Assembly (NCBI RefSeq): GCF_000264995.1
Contig: NW_006767433.1
Location: forward strand, 2,922,662-2,986,661
From: Punctularia strigosozonata HHB-11173 SS5
Taxonomy: Eukaryota; Basidiomycota; Agaricomycetes; Corticiales; Punctulariaceae
Length of the DNA: 64,000 bases
Reading direction: 5' to 3'
Position numbers and translations under genes: made by a program. Every line of letters starts with the position of its first letter. Within the stretch, counting starts at the first letter, position 1. This document shows, piece by piece, positions 53,002 to 64,000 of this stretch. The notes under the pieces are model-generated. The model saw only the letters and a program-made list of their open reading frames with translations, did no database searches and was not told the DNA's origin.

Positions 53002-53967
53002 GAGAGATGTTGCACGGCGGCAGAGGACTCGTCCGTTGGTTCTCCCACCTCGAGAAGCTGTTGGTTTCCTTTTTTGGACATGGCAGCTCGAGCACGTCGA
53101 GTTCCAGGCGAAGTTCGCTCGGGCCAAAAAGCGATGCCGCGTCACTCAGGGCCGGGCCCGCATCAAGCTCAACTCAAAAAAGGCCTTTGCCACCTAACCA
53201 CCACGCCCACCGTCGTCCTCGCCGTCGCCCACGACGACGAGCACGACCTCCGCGCCCGCTCCCGACGTCACTACCCACTGAACAGCGCCTCCGCAGTCTC
53301 TCCCCGCAACCCCGCTAGACCGTCGAACGTTGCTTGATATTGCCCGGGCGAGCGCCTCGTTCCGCCCCCGACACCGGCCGGCCAGTCAAGCAAGTCGTCG
53401 AGCGGCCCGCCATGTCTCTCAGCAGGATCTTGAACAACGACTCGGAGCCACCTACCCCCGCGTTTTCGCCGCCGAAGCCGCCTCCGACGACGGCCGATGC
53501 CCCAGCGATCAGCAGCTCGCGGCCGAGGCGCGCGACGATATCGCCTCGCCGGTCTCCCCCGCGCCCTCTTAACGAGCATCCGCCCGTGCCCCGAGGAGCC
53601 GCATACCAACCCCCGCTATACGAAGGCGCCGGTGGCTATGATCCATACTCGGGAGAGCATGTGCAAGGGAACATGTTTCCGCTTGGACAAGGCGGGAACT
53701 ACTATCGACAACGAGGCCCGGGGCAGCCCCCTCCCGAAGACGACGACAACACGGAGGAGGAGTCCTATGGCGGAAGGAAAAATGGCGACACCTCTGGCAG
53801 GAGGAAGAAAAAGGCGACGCAGGACGATGAAGACTACCAGCCAGCGACCAGACGCGTAAGTGCATGTTACTTGCCAAGATGCACGGCCCGCTCACAACGT
53901 TCACGGGAAGTCGTCAAGGCGGACGTCGTCAAAAACCAAGCAGCAACAGCGACCTCCCTCACCTCCA
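53002..53967 (+). repeat. Copy 1 of a 966-bp duplicated segment (INO80 5' end), probable assembly artefact
   Basis: This segment is identical, base for base where compared, to 54286-55251. It ends exactly at the start of the run of N. It contains the INO80 start ([21 protein letters not shown] at 53412) and first intron, but the gene cannot continue through the gap. Two identical contig ends flanking an N run are the usual sign of an unmerged overlap. Confidence 0.9.
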
Positions 53968-54285
53968 NNNNNNNNNNNNNNNNNNNNNNNNNNNNNNNNN
54001 NNNNNNNNNNNNNNNNNNNNNNNNNNNNNNNNNNNNNNNNNNNNNNNNNNNNNNNNNNNNNNNNNNNNNNNNNNNNNNNNNNNNNNNNNNNNNNNNNNNN
54101 NNNNNNNNNNNNNNNNNNNNNNNNNNNNNNNNNNNNNNNNNNNNNNNNNNNNNNNNNNNNNNNNNNNNNNNNNNNNNNNNNNNNNNNNNNNNNNNNNNNN
54201 NNNNNNNNNNNNNNNNNNNNNNNNNNNNNNNNNNNNNNNNNNNNNNNNNNNNNNNNNNNNNNNNNNNNNNNNNNNNNNNNNNNNN
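53968..54285. other. Assembly gap (318 N)
   Basis: All bases are N. Sequence on the left (ending CTCACCTCCA) continues in the second copy at 55251, so the gap probably represents no real DNA. Confidence 0.98.
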
Positions 54286-55251
54286 GAGAGATGTTGCACG
54301 GCGGCAGAGGACTCGTCCGTTGGTTCTCCCACCTCGAGAAGCTGTTGGTTTCCTTTTTTGGACATGGCAGCTCGAGCACGTCGAGTTCCAGGCGAAGTTC
54401 GCTCGGGCCAAAAAGCGATGCCGCGTCACTCAGGGCCGGGCCCGCATCAAGCTCAACTCAAAAAAGGCCTTTGCCACCTAACCACCACGCCCACCGTCGT
54501 CCTCGCCGTCGCCCACGACGACGAGCACGACCTCCGCGCCCGCTCCCGACGTCACTACCCACTGAACAGCGCCTCCGCAGTCTCTCCCCGCAACCCCGCT
54601 AGACCGTCGAACGTTGCTTGATATTGCCCGGGCGAGCGCCTCGTTCCGCCCCCGACACCGGCCGGCCAGTCAAGCAAGTCGTCGAGCGGCCCGCCATGTC
54701 TCTCAGCAGGATCTTGAACAACGACTCGGAGCCACCTACCCCCGCGTTTTCGCCGCCGAAGCCGCCTCCGACGACGGCCGATGCCCCAGCGATCAGCAGC
54801 TCGCGGCCGAGGCGCGCGACGATATCGCCTCGCCGGTCTCCCCCGCGCCCTCTTAACGAGCATCCGCCCGTGCCCCGAGGAGCCGCATACCAACCCCCGC
54901 TATACGAAGGCGCCGGTGGCTATGATCCATACTCGGGAGAGCATGTGCAAGGGAACATGTTTCCGCTTGGACAAGGCGGGAACTACTATCGACAACGAGG
55001 CCCGGGGCAGCCCCCTCCCGAAGACGACGACAACACGGAGGAGGAGTCCTATGGCGGAAGGAAAAATGGCGACACCTCTGGCAGGAGGAAGAAAAAGGCG
55101 ACGCAGGACGATGAAGACTACCAGCCAGCGACCAGACGCGTAAGTGCATGTTACTTGCCAAGATGCACGGCCCGCTCACAACGTTCACGGGAAGTCGTCA
55201 AGGCGGACGTCGTCAAAAACCAAGCAGCAACAGCGACCTCCCTCACCTCCA
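54286..55251 (+). repeat. Copy 2 of the 966-bp duplicated segment
   Basis: It starts directly after the N run and is identical to 53002-53967, at an offset of 1284. This copy leads into the complete INO80 gene and should be taken as the real 5' end. Confidence 0.9.
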
Positions 55252-58200
55252 GGACATGCAAGGCAGCTCACCCCCGAGCCTTATATTCCTACTGAGGAAG
55301 AGCGAAGACTCGCGTCATCCGATCTGGATGACTGCGAGGAGGTTTGGCTGGGCGAACTCGCCGATTACATGGTTGAAACACGAAAGCGGCAGAAGCAGGT
55401 CGGAACCTGGTTCGAAATCAGTTGCGTGGTGAGTTATCCTGCTCAAAGTACATCTCCGCTGGGCTGAATGTTCATCACATTAGGAACGTAACAATGAGAT
55501 TGCTCGCATGATGTCCCAGCATTACGCCTCACGGTTAGCAACCATGCCTCCTCCGCCGCCTATTCCTATGTACCCTTTGGTCGTCCCGGCCGACAATCGG
55601 CACTCCGCCATTCACGAACGCTCACCCTCAGTGGTATCTGTGGACGAGTTCGAGTCTCTTGACGGCGACGAATGGGATCAATCTTCGCATCGCCATGCGC
55701 ACTCGCAAGATGATTTCAACAGCGCCGAGGATGCTGCTCGGGCGTTGGAAGATTTCGCGCTCGGTCGTGGGGGGCTGCCAGTAGGCGCAAAGAGACCCGC
55801 TGCTGGACCCTTTTCCGACAGCGGTAGTGATCTGGAGGTTCCCGTTCGCAAGTCGCACTCTCGCAAGCGACGAAGGCTGGGCGTTAGTGGAGAGGACATT
55901 GCCGCCGAGCTTGAGCGCGCCGCAGACCAGCTTACACCGTACGATCAACCGTACCTACCTGGCCACGCTCCTTCCATCTCTGCCATGGGCAAGGGCAAGA
56001 ATAAGCAAATACCTGCCGACCAACGAAGTGTGGATAGTGCTACTTCTACGCCCAGGGGCCACCGAGGCAAGAAGAAAAAGACGTTTCCACCACATACGCA
56101 AGATGGGCTCATGGAACCCTCCGCGTCGACCTCCGCATCGCGTGGTGGGACACCGTCTGCGTCCGGGCCTGCGTCACCTGCACTCACGGCATCCACTCTT
56201 CTGGAGCTCGATGAACCTATTCCGGCTATGAAAAAGGCGAGGAAGGCCGATCACGCCACCTTATTGAAGCGAGTCAAGGCCCTCGAAGAGTCTCAGCGGA
56301 AGGTATGGCTTACCATCGCGAGAAAGGACGTTGTCAAGGTGAGCTCAGTTGAGTGGCTGCCGATCATATGCACACCCATCATCATATTGTTGCAGGTCTA
56401 CCGGTATCACGCGTTGGGTTATCAAGCACGGCAGGCACAACATAAACGGCTTGCGACTCTGGCTTCCATCCAGGCTCGTCGGCCCTTCACGAAGACACCC
56501 AGGAACGCCAAGGACGTACAGAGCCGAGGCAAGCGACTCATGCGCGAAATGCTAATCTCATGGAAGAAGAATGAGAAGGAGGAACGCGACTGGCGTAAAC
56601 GGCAGCTTAAGGAAGACCTTGACCGGCAGAAAATGGAAGAAGAGAAACGAGAGGCTGCGAGACAGGCCAGGAAACTGGAGTTCTTGATCAGCCAAACGGA
56701 GCTCTACAGCCACTTTGTTGGGAGCAAGCTCAAGAGTGCGCGTTGACCTACATCTGGTGCTTACATTTCACTCATAAGTGCTCAGCTGCCGAAATTGAGG
56801 GAGAAGATGCTTTGGCGGCCAATGCACCACCGGGCGCTGACTATCTGCGCACTCCAAGTGGCTCGCTGAAGGAAATCGACTTCGATGACGGTACGGAACA
56901 CGGCATTGCGCGTATTCTTGGACTGATTTGGCTCGCAGATGACGAAACAAACCTGTACAATCACGCCAGCCGCAATGCGCAAGAAGCTCTTGCGCTGGCC
57001 AAGGCCAAGGCACAGCAGTTTGATTCTCAGGCTGCTTTGGAGCGGAAGACCAACCAGGCACTCAAGTTGGCGAAAGGCCAGGCACATGTCCGTGAGGACT
57101 CGGAGTCACCGTCGGCTTCGGGAGCTGCTACGACATCAGCCACACCGCTTGTTGATCGTCAGTGCTCCTCACATATTCGGAAGGCACTGTATTGAAATGT
57201 GTTCGCAGTGGATTCCGACGAGCTCAACTTCCAAAATCCCACGTCTCTAGGGGAATTGACCATACAACAACCTGCAATGCTCATGGCGCAGCTTAAAGAG
57301 TATCAGCTCAAGGGTCTCAACTGGCTTGCGACGTTATACGAGCAGGGAATCAACGGCATTCTGGCCGATGAGATGGGTGCGCGCCTTCCTCTTGCCCTTG
57401 CAACAGACTCGCTCACACTTGCGTATTCTAGGTCTGGGCAAGGTAAACTATATTCTGATTCATAACAACAAACCTGACTGACTGTGGCATACAGACTGTA
57501 CAGTCCATTTCTCTCTTGGCTTACCTCGCAGAGAAACACGACATTTGGGGACCATTCTTGGTCGTATCACCGGCGTCGACGTTGCACAACTGGCAGCAGG
57601 AACTCACTCGATTCGTGCCGAATCTTAAAGCCCTGCCTTACTGGGGCACAGTGAAAGACCGTGCCACGCTACGCAAGGTTTGGAGCAAGAAGGATATCAG
57701 CTATGACAAGGACGCACCCTTTCACGTGCTTATCACTAGCTACCAGTTGGTATGTAATCGCGTGTTGGGTCGAGTTAACTTTTTCTGATAGTACTGCAGA
57801 TCACCCAAGATCAGCAGTACTTCCAGCGATTGAAGTGGCAATACATGATTCTTGATGAAGCTCAAAACATCAAGAACTCCGCTAGTGTACGATGGAAGAC
57901 CCTTCTTGGCATGAACTGCCGCAATCGCCTTTTGCTTACTGGAACACCCATTCAAAACTCCATGCAGGGTGAGCAGGCTTCGATTTATGTTGTGTCTTGA
58001 AACGTTTGTATTAACCGGCGCAGAGCTATGGGCGCTTCTCCACTTCATCATGCCTAGTCTATTCGATTCACATGATGAGTTTAACGAATGGTTCTCGAAG
58101 GACATCGAGGGCGCAGCAGAAGGCAAAGGGAGTAGACTCAGCGAACATCAACTGCGTCGTTTACATATGATTCTCAAACCTTTCATGTTGCGTCGAGTCA

Positions 58201-60368
58201 AGCGACATGTCCAGAATGAGCTCAGCGAAAAGGTATCTGTATCCCGGCATCAGGAGATCGTACACTAATAATGTCGGTCAAGATCGAGAAGGATATTTAC
58301 GTGGACCTCAGCGCAAGGCAACGATCGCTGTACAGAGCGCTCCTGTCCAATGTCTCCGTCACGGAATTGCTGGAACGTGCGGCAAACATAGGTGATCCCG
58401 ACTCCGCTCGATCTCTCATGAACCTTGTCATGCAGTTCCGCAAAGTACGTGTAGGTTATCATGGTACCCGACAATTCTCTAATCGCAACTTAGGTCTGCA
58501 ACCACCCCGAGCTTTTCGAGCGTGCCGACGTCATAGCCCCTTTTTCGTTCGCCGAATTTGGTCGGTCAGGACCGTTGAACCGCGACGGCGATTTCGTTCA
58601 CCTCGCTTACTCAACGCGCAATCCCATCGAGTACAAATTACCCAATCTATTCTACCGCGAAGGCGGTTTAGTCGGCATTCCAGCTGAGGATTCCCATCCG
58701 CACTTCCAGAGGGGGTCCCTTCATCGCCTGATGAATATATGGGATACGGAGCGCATATATCACTCCCTGGTTGCAGACAGTATGCTTGATGCTTTCTGAC
58801 TTACGTACATCGCTGAACTGCCTATAGATGATTCCTCTTTTGCCTTCCTTCGCCTGCTCAACACTTCACCAGGGGAAGTCCATAAGATCTGTGTTTCGCC
58901 ACTCATACGTCGACATCTGTCCGCCACTATCGAGCGTGCGGAGCAGGCGCAAGACACATCCTGGTTGTACGTATTTGGTGAATCACTATGTTCAATCAAT
59001 ATTGACGCTGCGTTTTAGGGAATCCACCTGTTCCGATATCCTGGAAGCAGGCCACTTCACTCCCCTTCTCAACGATGTTCTTCTAGAAGGTTTTCCAGCG
59101 TTACGACGGATATCTACGACTATCTGGAACGAGTCACCTTTATCTCGTGCTATCATGAGGCTCTATGTGCCTCCAGCTGTAGCACCTCCGATATCCGTTC
59201 ACTGCACCGATCGCTCTTTCCTGGAACACCAGTCACGCGTGCTTGATGCGCCCTTGGCTTCATTGGCACTGTACGGACTCCCTCCTACGCTCGTGAACTC
59301 CGAGAACGCAACAGAAATTTATCAAGAATTGCTACCCGGAGCCCCGGTCACTGGTCTGCTTGCGTCATCTGGAGATGACCAACTCCCGATGTCGGTCATG
59401 CAAGTTCCTGATGCCAAGCGATTGATCTACGACTCAGCGAAATTGGCCCGCTTGGATTCACTACTCCAAGAGCTGAAGGCTGGAGACCATCGCGTGCTCA
59501 TTTACTCCCAGATGACACGGATGCTTGACCTGATGGAAGAGTACCTGGTTTTCCGGCAGCACAAATATCTCCGATTAGACGGCTCGTCCAAACTAGAAGA
59601 CAGGCGGGATATGGTCATTGAATGGCAAACAAGGTATATCGGTCCGGTATTATGGAGTGTGCCGGCGCTTATTCTGTCAAGGCCGGATATATTCGTCTTC
59701 CTTCTCAGCACGCGCGCGGGCGGGTTGGGTATCAACCTCACGGCCGCTGACACGGTGATATTCTACGATCACGATTGGAACCCCTCGAACGATGCGCAGG
59801 CTATGGATCGTGCTCATCGACTAGGGCAGACTCGCCAAGTGACTGTATACCGTTTAATCACCAAAGGCACTATAGACGAGCGCATCGTGCAGCTGGCCCG
59901 TGTGAAGAAAGATGTACGCCAAGTCCTGTCCTGATCTGTTGAAAATCCCTTACACGTTGCACGCAGGTCCAAGATATCGTGGTTGGTAACAAGAATCTCA
60001 CCGACGTCACCAAACCTAGCGACATCGTCTCGTTATTACTCAACGACGATCAACTGGCAAACCTAGAATCTTCCGCGAAGAGGTCCGCCAGGAACTTGGG
60101 CAAGCAACCAGCGGATGCAGGGGCCAACGCGGTTAATGATATCTGGAATGATGAGGGCGACGAATTTTTCAGTAATCAGAAGGGTGCTCAGGAGGTGGGG
60201 GCTGCTCTGGAGTCGGTTGTCGAGGATACCGGAGCGGTCCCCACAAAGGGTCGGAAACGCGGGCAGAAGCGTGATCCGAATGCGCCGAGGCGCAAGCCAG
60301 GACCGAAACCTGGCACGAGAAGGAAGAGGGATACTGGGGGAACCAATACCCCGCTTGCAAATTCATGA
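54696..60368 (+). CDS. INO80: INO80 chromatin-remodelling ATPase
   Basis: INO80 is the Snf2-family motor that slides nucleosomes and exchanges H2A.Z. Exon 1 (54696-55139) starts [18 protein letters not shown]. The disordered N-terminus is followed by the DBINO domain ([20 protein letters not shown], then [20 protein letters not shown]). The ATPase has [26 protein letters not shown], the Walker A GLGKTVQS assembled over an 11-base exon, [10 protein letters not shown] (DEAQ box) and LLTGTPIQN. The large INO80 insertion between the lobes is present. Lobe 2 has [39 protein letters not shown] and [18 protein letters not shown]. The tail is basic ([20 protein letters not shown]). There are about 15 exons. 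A false second copy of the 5' end lies upstream. Confidence 0.95.
57432..57442 (+). other. 11-nt micro-exon coding the Walker A GLGK of INO80
   Basis: The exon GTCTGGGCAAG lies between introns 57377-57431 (55 nt, GTGCGC...TTCTAG) and 57443-57494 (52 nt, GTAAAC...TACAG). Joining the exons gives [20 protein letters not shown], the invariant Snf2 motif I. Skipping it would remove the ATP-binding lysine and shift the frame. Confidence 0.92.
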
Positions 60369-60662
60369 TGACGGAACGGACAGGACCCTCAGTAGTAACC
60401 TTCATGCATATAACGTATCATTGTATAATGGTGGCATTGTCACATGTAATGCTAGATCATCTTGTTTGTTCTCCTTGTAGTTGCTTCAGTATAACACCTT
60501 CGTATGTTTTGGACTATCTTTTGCATCTATTCATGGTCCGGAAGCTCTTCATTATGAACAGGATCGGGAGTGTTGAGTTAAACAAGGCACTCTATTACCA
60601 CGATGGCTCGGTACAGCGTGGAGCGTGTTTCTACCTTATTCCTGAATGCCGACGTCGACCGT

Positions 60663-63600
60663 TTACCGCGAATTGTTGACTACCACGATAGAGCGACTGA
60701 TGCCATCACTTTCACCGTCTTCCTTGATCTTGATCTTTCCTAAGACATTTTCGGCCATCTGACTCCAGAGAACCTGGCTTTCCGTCAGAGGCTGCCCACG
60801 GAACTGTAAGGCTAGAGATGCGTTGAGCTGATGCCGCAGGTGTTTCAATGCGATGTGCGTTTTCGGAGGGATTCTATATCGTATCTTGCGATCGACGATG
60901 ACTGAATCAGATATGAGCTGAGACAGCCCCCGGTGAGTACCAGGAAAGATGTTGCAACGTGGTGTAAGATTACCTTGAAATCTGGATCTCCACATAAGAG
61001 CAGTAGTGCGACATCATCGGCTGGACCTGTCTCCCAAGCATATAATTTCTTTGATTGCCTATAACTAGCATCAGCGCAGTTTAACGTTATGAAAGCGCCG
61101 CACGGACATCAACGTGAAGTACGACAGATAGTTGACGCCAAAGTCCGTTGGCTTGCGTCCAAAATTGACCGATGAGGGATGGAATGAAGCAGCCTTTTCA
61201 TTCGTGATTGTACGCATTTGAGCCTTTCCGTCGATGGAGAGAATCTTGGGATAAAGCCCAGCGGCTAGTGCTGCATTAATTATCGCAATATTGCCAGAGT
61301 TCGCATCAAGTTCCGGTGGTATCGTAACAAAACGGGCCTTGTTTCGACCATACCGAGCTCTGCGCGGCGTTAATAAGGCTGGATCCTCAGTGGATGTAAC
61401 CCCGCACTAACCGGTTAAGCTCTCTGATGAATGTTCTGGAGACTTGCACAAAGGAAGAATCGATCAGGTAACTGAGGTGCTTGAGTGTTTAGCACACGAA
61501 CGGCGATATGTATCATTAGCGTACCCCAAAAACTGTTGACGAAGTTCCTCGATTTGCTGCAAGTTCTGTACCAATGGTCAACGCGGTTGATTCACCTAAC
61601 AAAGAGTGTATGTAACACACCTGATGGCTGAGGAAGTTCTGGCGACAAAATTTGTGCGCCGAACCAGGACCCATGCTCACGCGACGCCAACTAGAGAATA
61701 CATTGTGAAGTGTAAGGAAGTCCGAGTTTTCTGTTGCATGTCTGTGAGTAGCCCGGACCTTCGGATACAGGTTGTGACTCACCGATGCGAAATACGTTCT
61801 TCCTCGCTTCTGCCTCATCTTCGTGGCCAAAGGGTGTCAAGAAGGGCGATTTGGAATTCAGAGCAGCGGCGATGGTTAGAGCAGGATCCAGGCATCGGAA
61901 AAGGGTGGCGACAAGTAGGAACTTCCCGAGATGAACGTCAGTTGGCAACTTGCTCAAGAGACGCCCCATAGGGGTGATCTCTTCAGTCGGCGTTAACGCG
62001 CGAACCTGATGTGCCCGACAAGCGTTAAATTTAGTACTTCGGTGAGAGTCCTTTGCTACTCACCTCGACCAGCGCGGATATAGCTCGCTGAATGTTTATC
62101 GACGACGGCGGGTCGAGCGCTCTGATCAAAACATTTTCAATTGAAGATCCAAGGTTGACCTTCATGATTTTGATGCGAAGGGCGAGATCTGACAGACTCA
62201 GGCGCATCATCTCTGGCAATGGATGTTCCACCATCTAGAACAGCGGTGAGGATAATGTTCCATCTTCGAAGCGCTATCTCACCATGGTGTCATGCTTCAC
62301 TTTGGTGAACAGGTGGAAGCAGAGTCCATGTTGCACGCGCCCAGCACGGCCACGCCTCTGTGCAGCGTTGCTCTTCGCGATGAAAGCCTCGACGAGGTGA
62401 CTAATTTGGCGCTTCTCGTCGAACCTGAGTGATAGTCAATATGGAAATGCGAAAGCAAGCGCGGGTAAGTACCTCATCTCTCGGTGCTTTCCCGTATCGA
62501 TGACACAAGTAATGTCTGGGATCGTGATACCCGTCTCGGCGATGTTCGTTGCTAGCACGTCTGGTTATAGCCCAGTCACATGAAGCAAGGGAAATTCGTT
62601 ACCGATGACTATCTTCCTAATGCCTGATGGCGGAACGTTGAATACAGCGTTCTGATTTTCGCTGGAGATTGTGGAATGTAAGGGATAAATGACAAATTCT
62701 GCGCCTCCAAACTGTCTGTGCGCTGAGAGCATGTCGTTTAAACGACGGATTTCAGCCAAGCCAGGCATGAATACTACGTTGGATCGTTGAGATCTAGCCA
62801 GGCAACAGACTAACTTGAAATCTTACTGAGAATGGCACTGGAATAAAAACTATAGTCCGGATCTTCGAAGCAAATGCGTTCAATGAGTCGCATAATCAGA
62901 TCATACGGAATCAACCGTTCATCGAGAAGGTTGATTGTTGCTGCGGTACTGTCTGAGTAGCGTTTCTCGAGCTTGATATTCTCTTGGACGGCAGTATCTT
63001 CGTCAGAATCACCGAGAGCAGTCTCCTCCGACCATTCTGGCCGGTTCTTGCCACGATAAAACTTGTCATGTACTATCGTCCAGTTTTCATACGCGTCAGG
63101 GAGAGTCAGTGACGGTGAACGACGCACATCGTCTCGCATACGGTGAATTCTCAGAAATGGCCCAGCCAGTGAACTGTATCGCATCCTCCAGATACCTCGT
63201 GTCGACAGGGAAGGTGCGCCCAGGCACCTTGACAACGGGACACCCCCCGAAGTAATCAGATATCTTTTCCGCGTCCACTGTGGCAGACATAAGGATGACC
63301 CTGAAACTCATGCCAATGAGCAAGCTGAAGGCGATACGACTTTTCGCCCTCACTTCAAATCTGCCCTCTGTTGGAGTAAAGACCTCAGGACAATAAGCAG
63401 GAAATCCGATTCGATGCTCCTCTCGTGAACCTGCACGACTATGAGTCCGTGTGCCCCATTGCATGCATGTAAAAATGTACTTCGTCGATCACGATATGCT
63501 TTAAGAGCCGCGATCAGAGTTCGGTACGTCGCAAATTCGGACAGGCTTACTGTGATTTCGTCGAATGCTGTGCCCTGCCCTCCTTCGCCACTGCCGCTCT

Positions 63601-64000
63601 CCAGCATGCGTAATGCGATTCCGTACGTAACGAATGCCAGACGGGTCGTTTTAGAGGTGTTGCTCTCAAGCCGTATAGAGTATCCCACCAGGGAACCGAC
63701 ACATCCGACAGAACCTGGAGGGTCACCCAGCTCCCCGGATACGCGTTGAGCGAGAGATATAGCCGAGATACGGCGTGGTTCCGTGCAGTATATCTTACAA
63801 TGCTTGCCCTGCGATAACTGATCTTCAAGTATGAATGACGGAACTTGCGTTGACTTCCCGCTGTGAAGGCTTGATCGAACGGATGGGTGGATGGGAACGA
63901 CATAAGGCTCACCACCCTGTTTCCCCGCTGAGCACGAGAACCTGGGAAGAATCCAAAGTGTTCAGTATCTCTTGTCGGTATTGCGCGATCGGCAACTGGT
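60663..64000 (-). CDS. DEAH/RHA-type RNA helicase (DHX29/DHX57/YLR419W-like), 5' end beyond window
   Basis: The gene runs in from the right edge, so its N-terminus is missing. Motifs in order are [15 protein letters not shown], Walker [16 protein letters not shown] (split by an intron after the Cys codon), [19 protein letters not shown], the motif [13 protein letters not shown] (split by an intron), [10 protein letters not shown], and later [14 protein letters not shown] and [10 protein letters not shown]. The winged-helix, ratchet and OB-fold parts follow ([20 protein letters not shown], then [19 protein letters not shown]). The end [19 protein letters not shown] is characteristic of the DHX29/DHX57/YLR419W group, whose members act in translation initiation or RNA surveillance. 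Exons are many and short. Assignment to one member of the group needs the missing N-terminus. Confidence 0.88.
63481..63498 (-). other. 18-nt micro-exon coding HIVIDE of helicase motif II
   Basis: The exon CATATCGTGATCGACGAA lies between introns 63550-63499 (52 nt, GTAAGC...TTAAAG) and 63480-63431 (50 nt, GTACAT...GTGCAG). Joining exons gives [20 protein letters not shown], the expected DEAH-family sequence. Confidence 0.9.

Noticed and set aside
53412-53967. A second, partial INO80 gene
   Set aside because: It is identical to the 5' end of the complete gene and stops at the N run, so it is best explained as an unmerged contig overlap, not a paralogue.

Overview
The window is nuclear DNA from a filamentous basidiomycete, most likely an Agaricomycete. 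Genes are densely packed and intron-rich, and most introns are only about 49-60 bases, with GT-AG ends and often a CTAAC-type branch site. Proteins are of recognisable mushroom type: a Tnp2 transposase relic, a Pal1 protein, Kpp2/Fus3-like MAPK, single-pass membrane proteins with disordered tails, and a cytochrome b5-fused sphingolipid desaturase. All gene models were assembled by eye from six-frame reading, splice consensus and family similarity recalled from memory; no search was run.

Layout. 1-3116: 3' part of a decayed CACTA/EnSpm-type DNA transposon. 3.8-13.7 kb: RRP15 (-), an ankyrin/DIL protein (+), an acyl-CoA-binding ankyrin protein (-), TAF5 (+) and an unassigned gene (+). 14.2-18.3 kb: a signal-peptide/one-TM surface protein (-) and a MetE-like zinc protein (-). 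19.5-28.1 kb: ribosomal protein eL13 (+), sphingolipid desaturase (-), Pal1 (+), HIS7 (-), 3-phosphoglycerate dehydrogenase (+). 28.3-35.4 kb: RAD51 (-), a multi-LIM protein (+), a SAP-domain protein (+). 35.8-44.2 kb: MYND protein (-), lipoyl synthase (+), a second one-TM surface protein (+), ribosomal protein eL22 (-), CBF5 (+). 44.5-50.3 kb: a two-domain cupredoxin (-), MAPK (+), PEX11 (-). 50.7-64 kb: fumarase (+), INO80 ATPase (+), and a DEAH/RHA helicase (-) running off the right end.

Many neighbours are head-to-head with 130-380 bases between start codons: RRP15/ANK-DIL, ACBP/TAF5, desaturase/Pal1, HIS7/SER33, RAD51/LIM, MYND/LIP5 and eL22/CBF5. Two of these pairs join related pathways: amino-acid synthesis (HIS7/SER33, with two near-consensus Gcn4 sites between) and ribosome biogenesis (eL22/CBF5).

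The most striking feature is splicing. Four unrelated genes have micro-exons of 10-19 bases that carry invariant catalytic or ligand residues: the Walker A GLGK of INO80 (11 nt), a copper-ligand His of the cupredoxin (10 nt), the DE of DEVH in the helicase (18 nt) and the second histidine box of the desaturase (19 nt). There are also well-supported GC-AG introns. The LIM protein carries nine matches to the Prk1/Ark1 kinase consensus, seven of them in one C-terminal exon.

The assembly has a defect: 966 bases holding the INO80 5' end occur identically on both sides of a 318-base run of N. This is best read as two overlapping contigs that were not merged.
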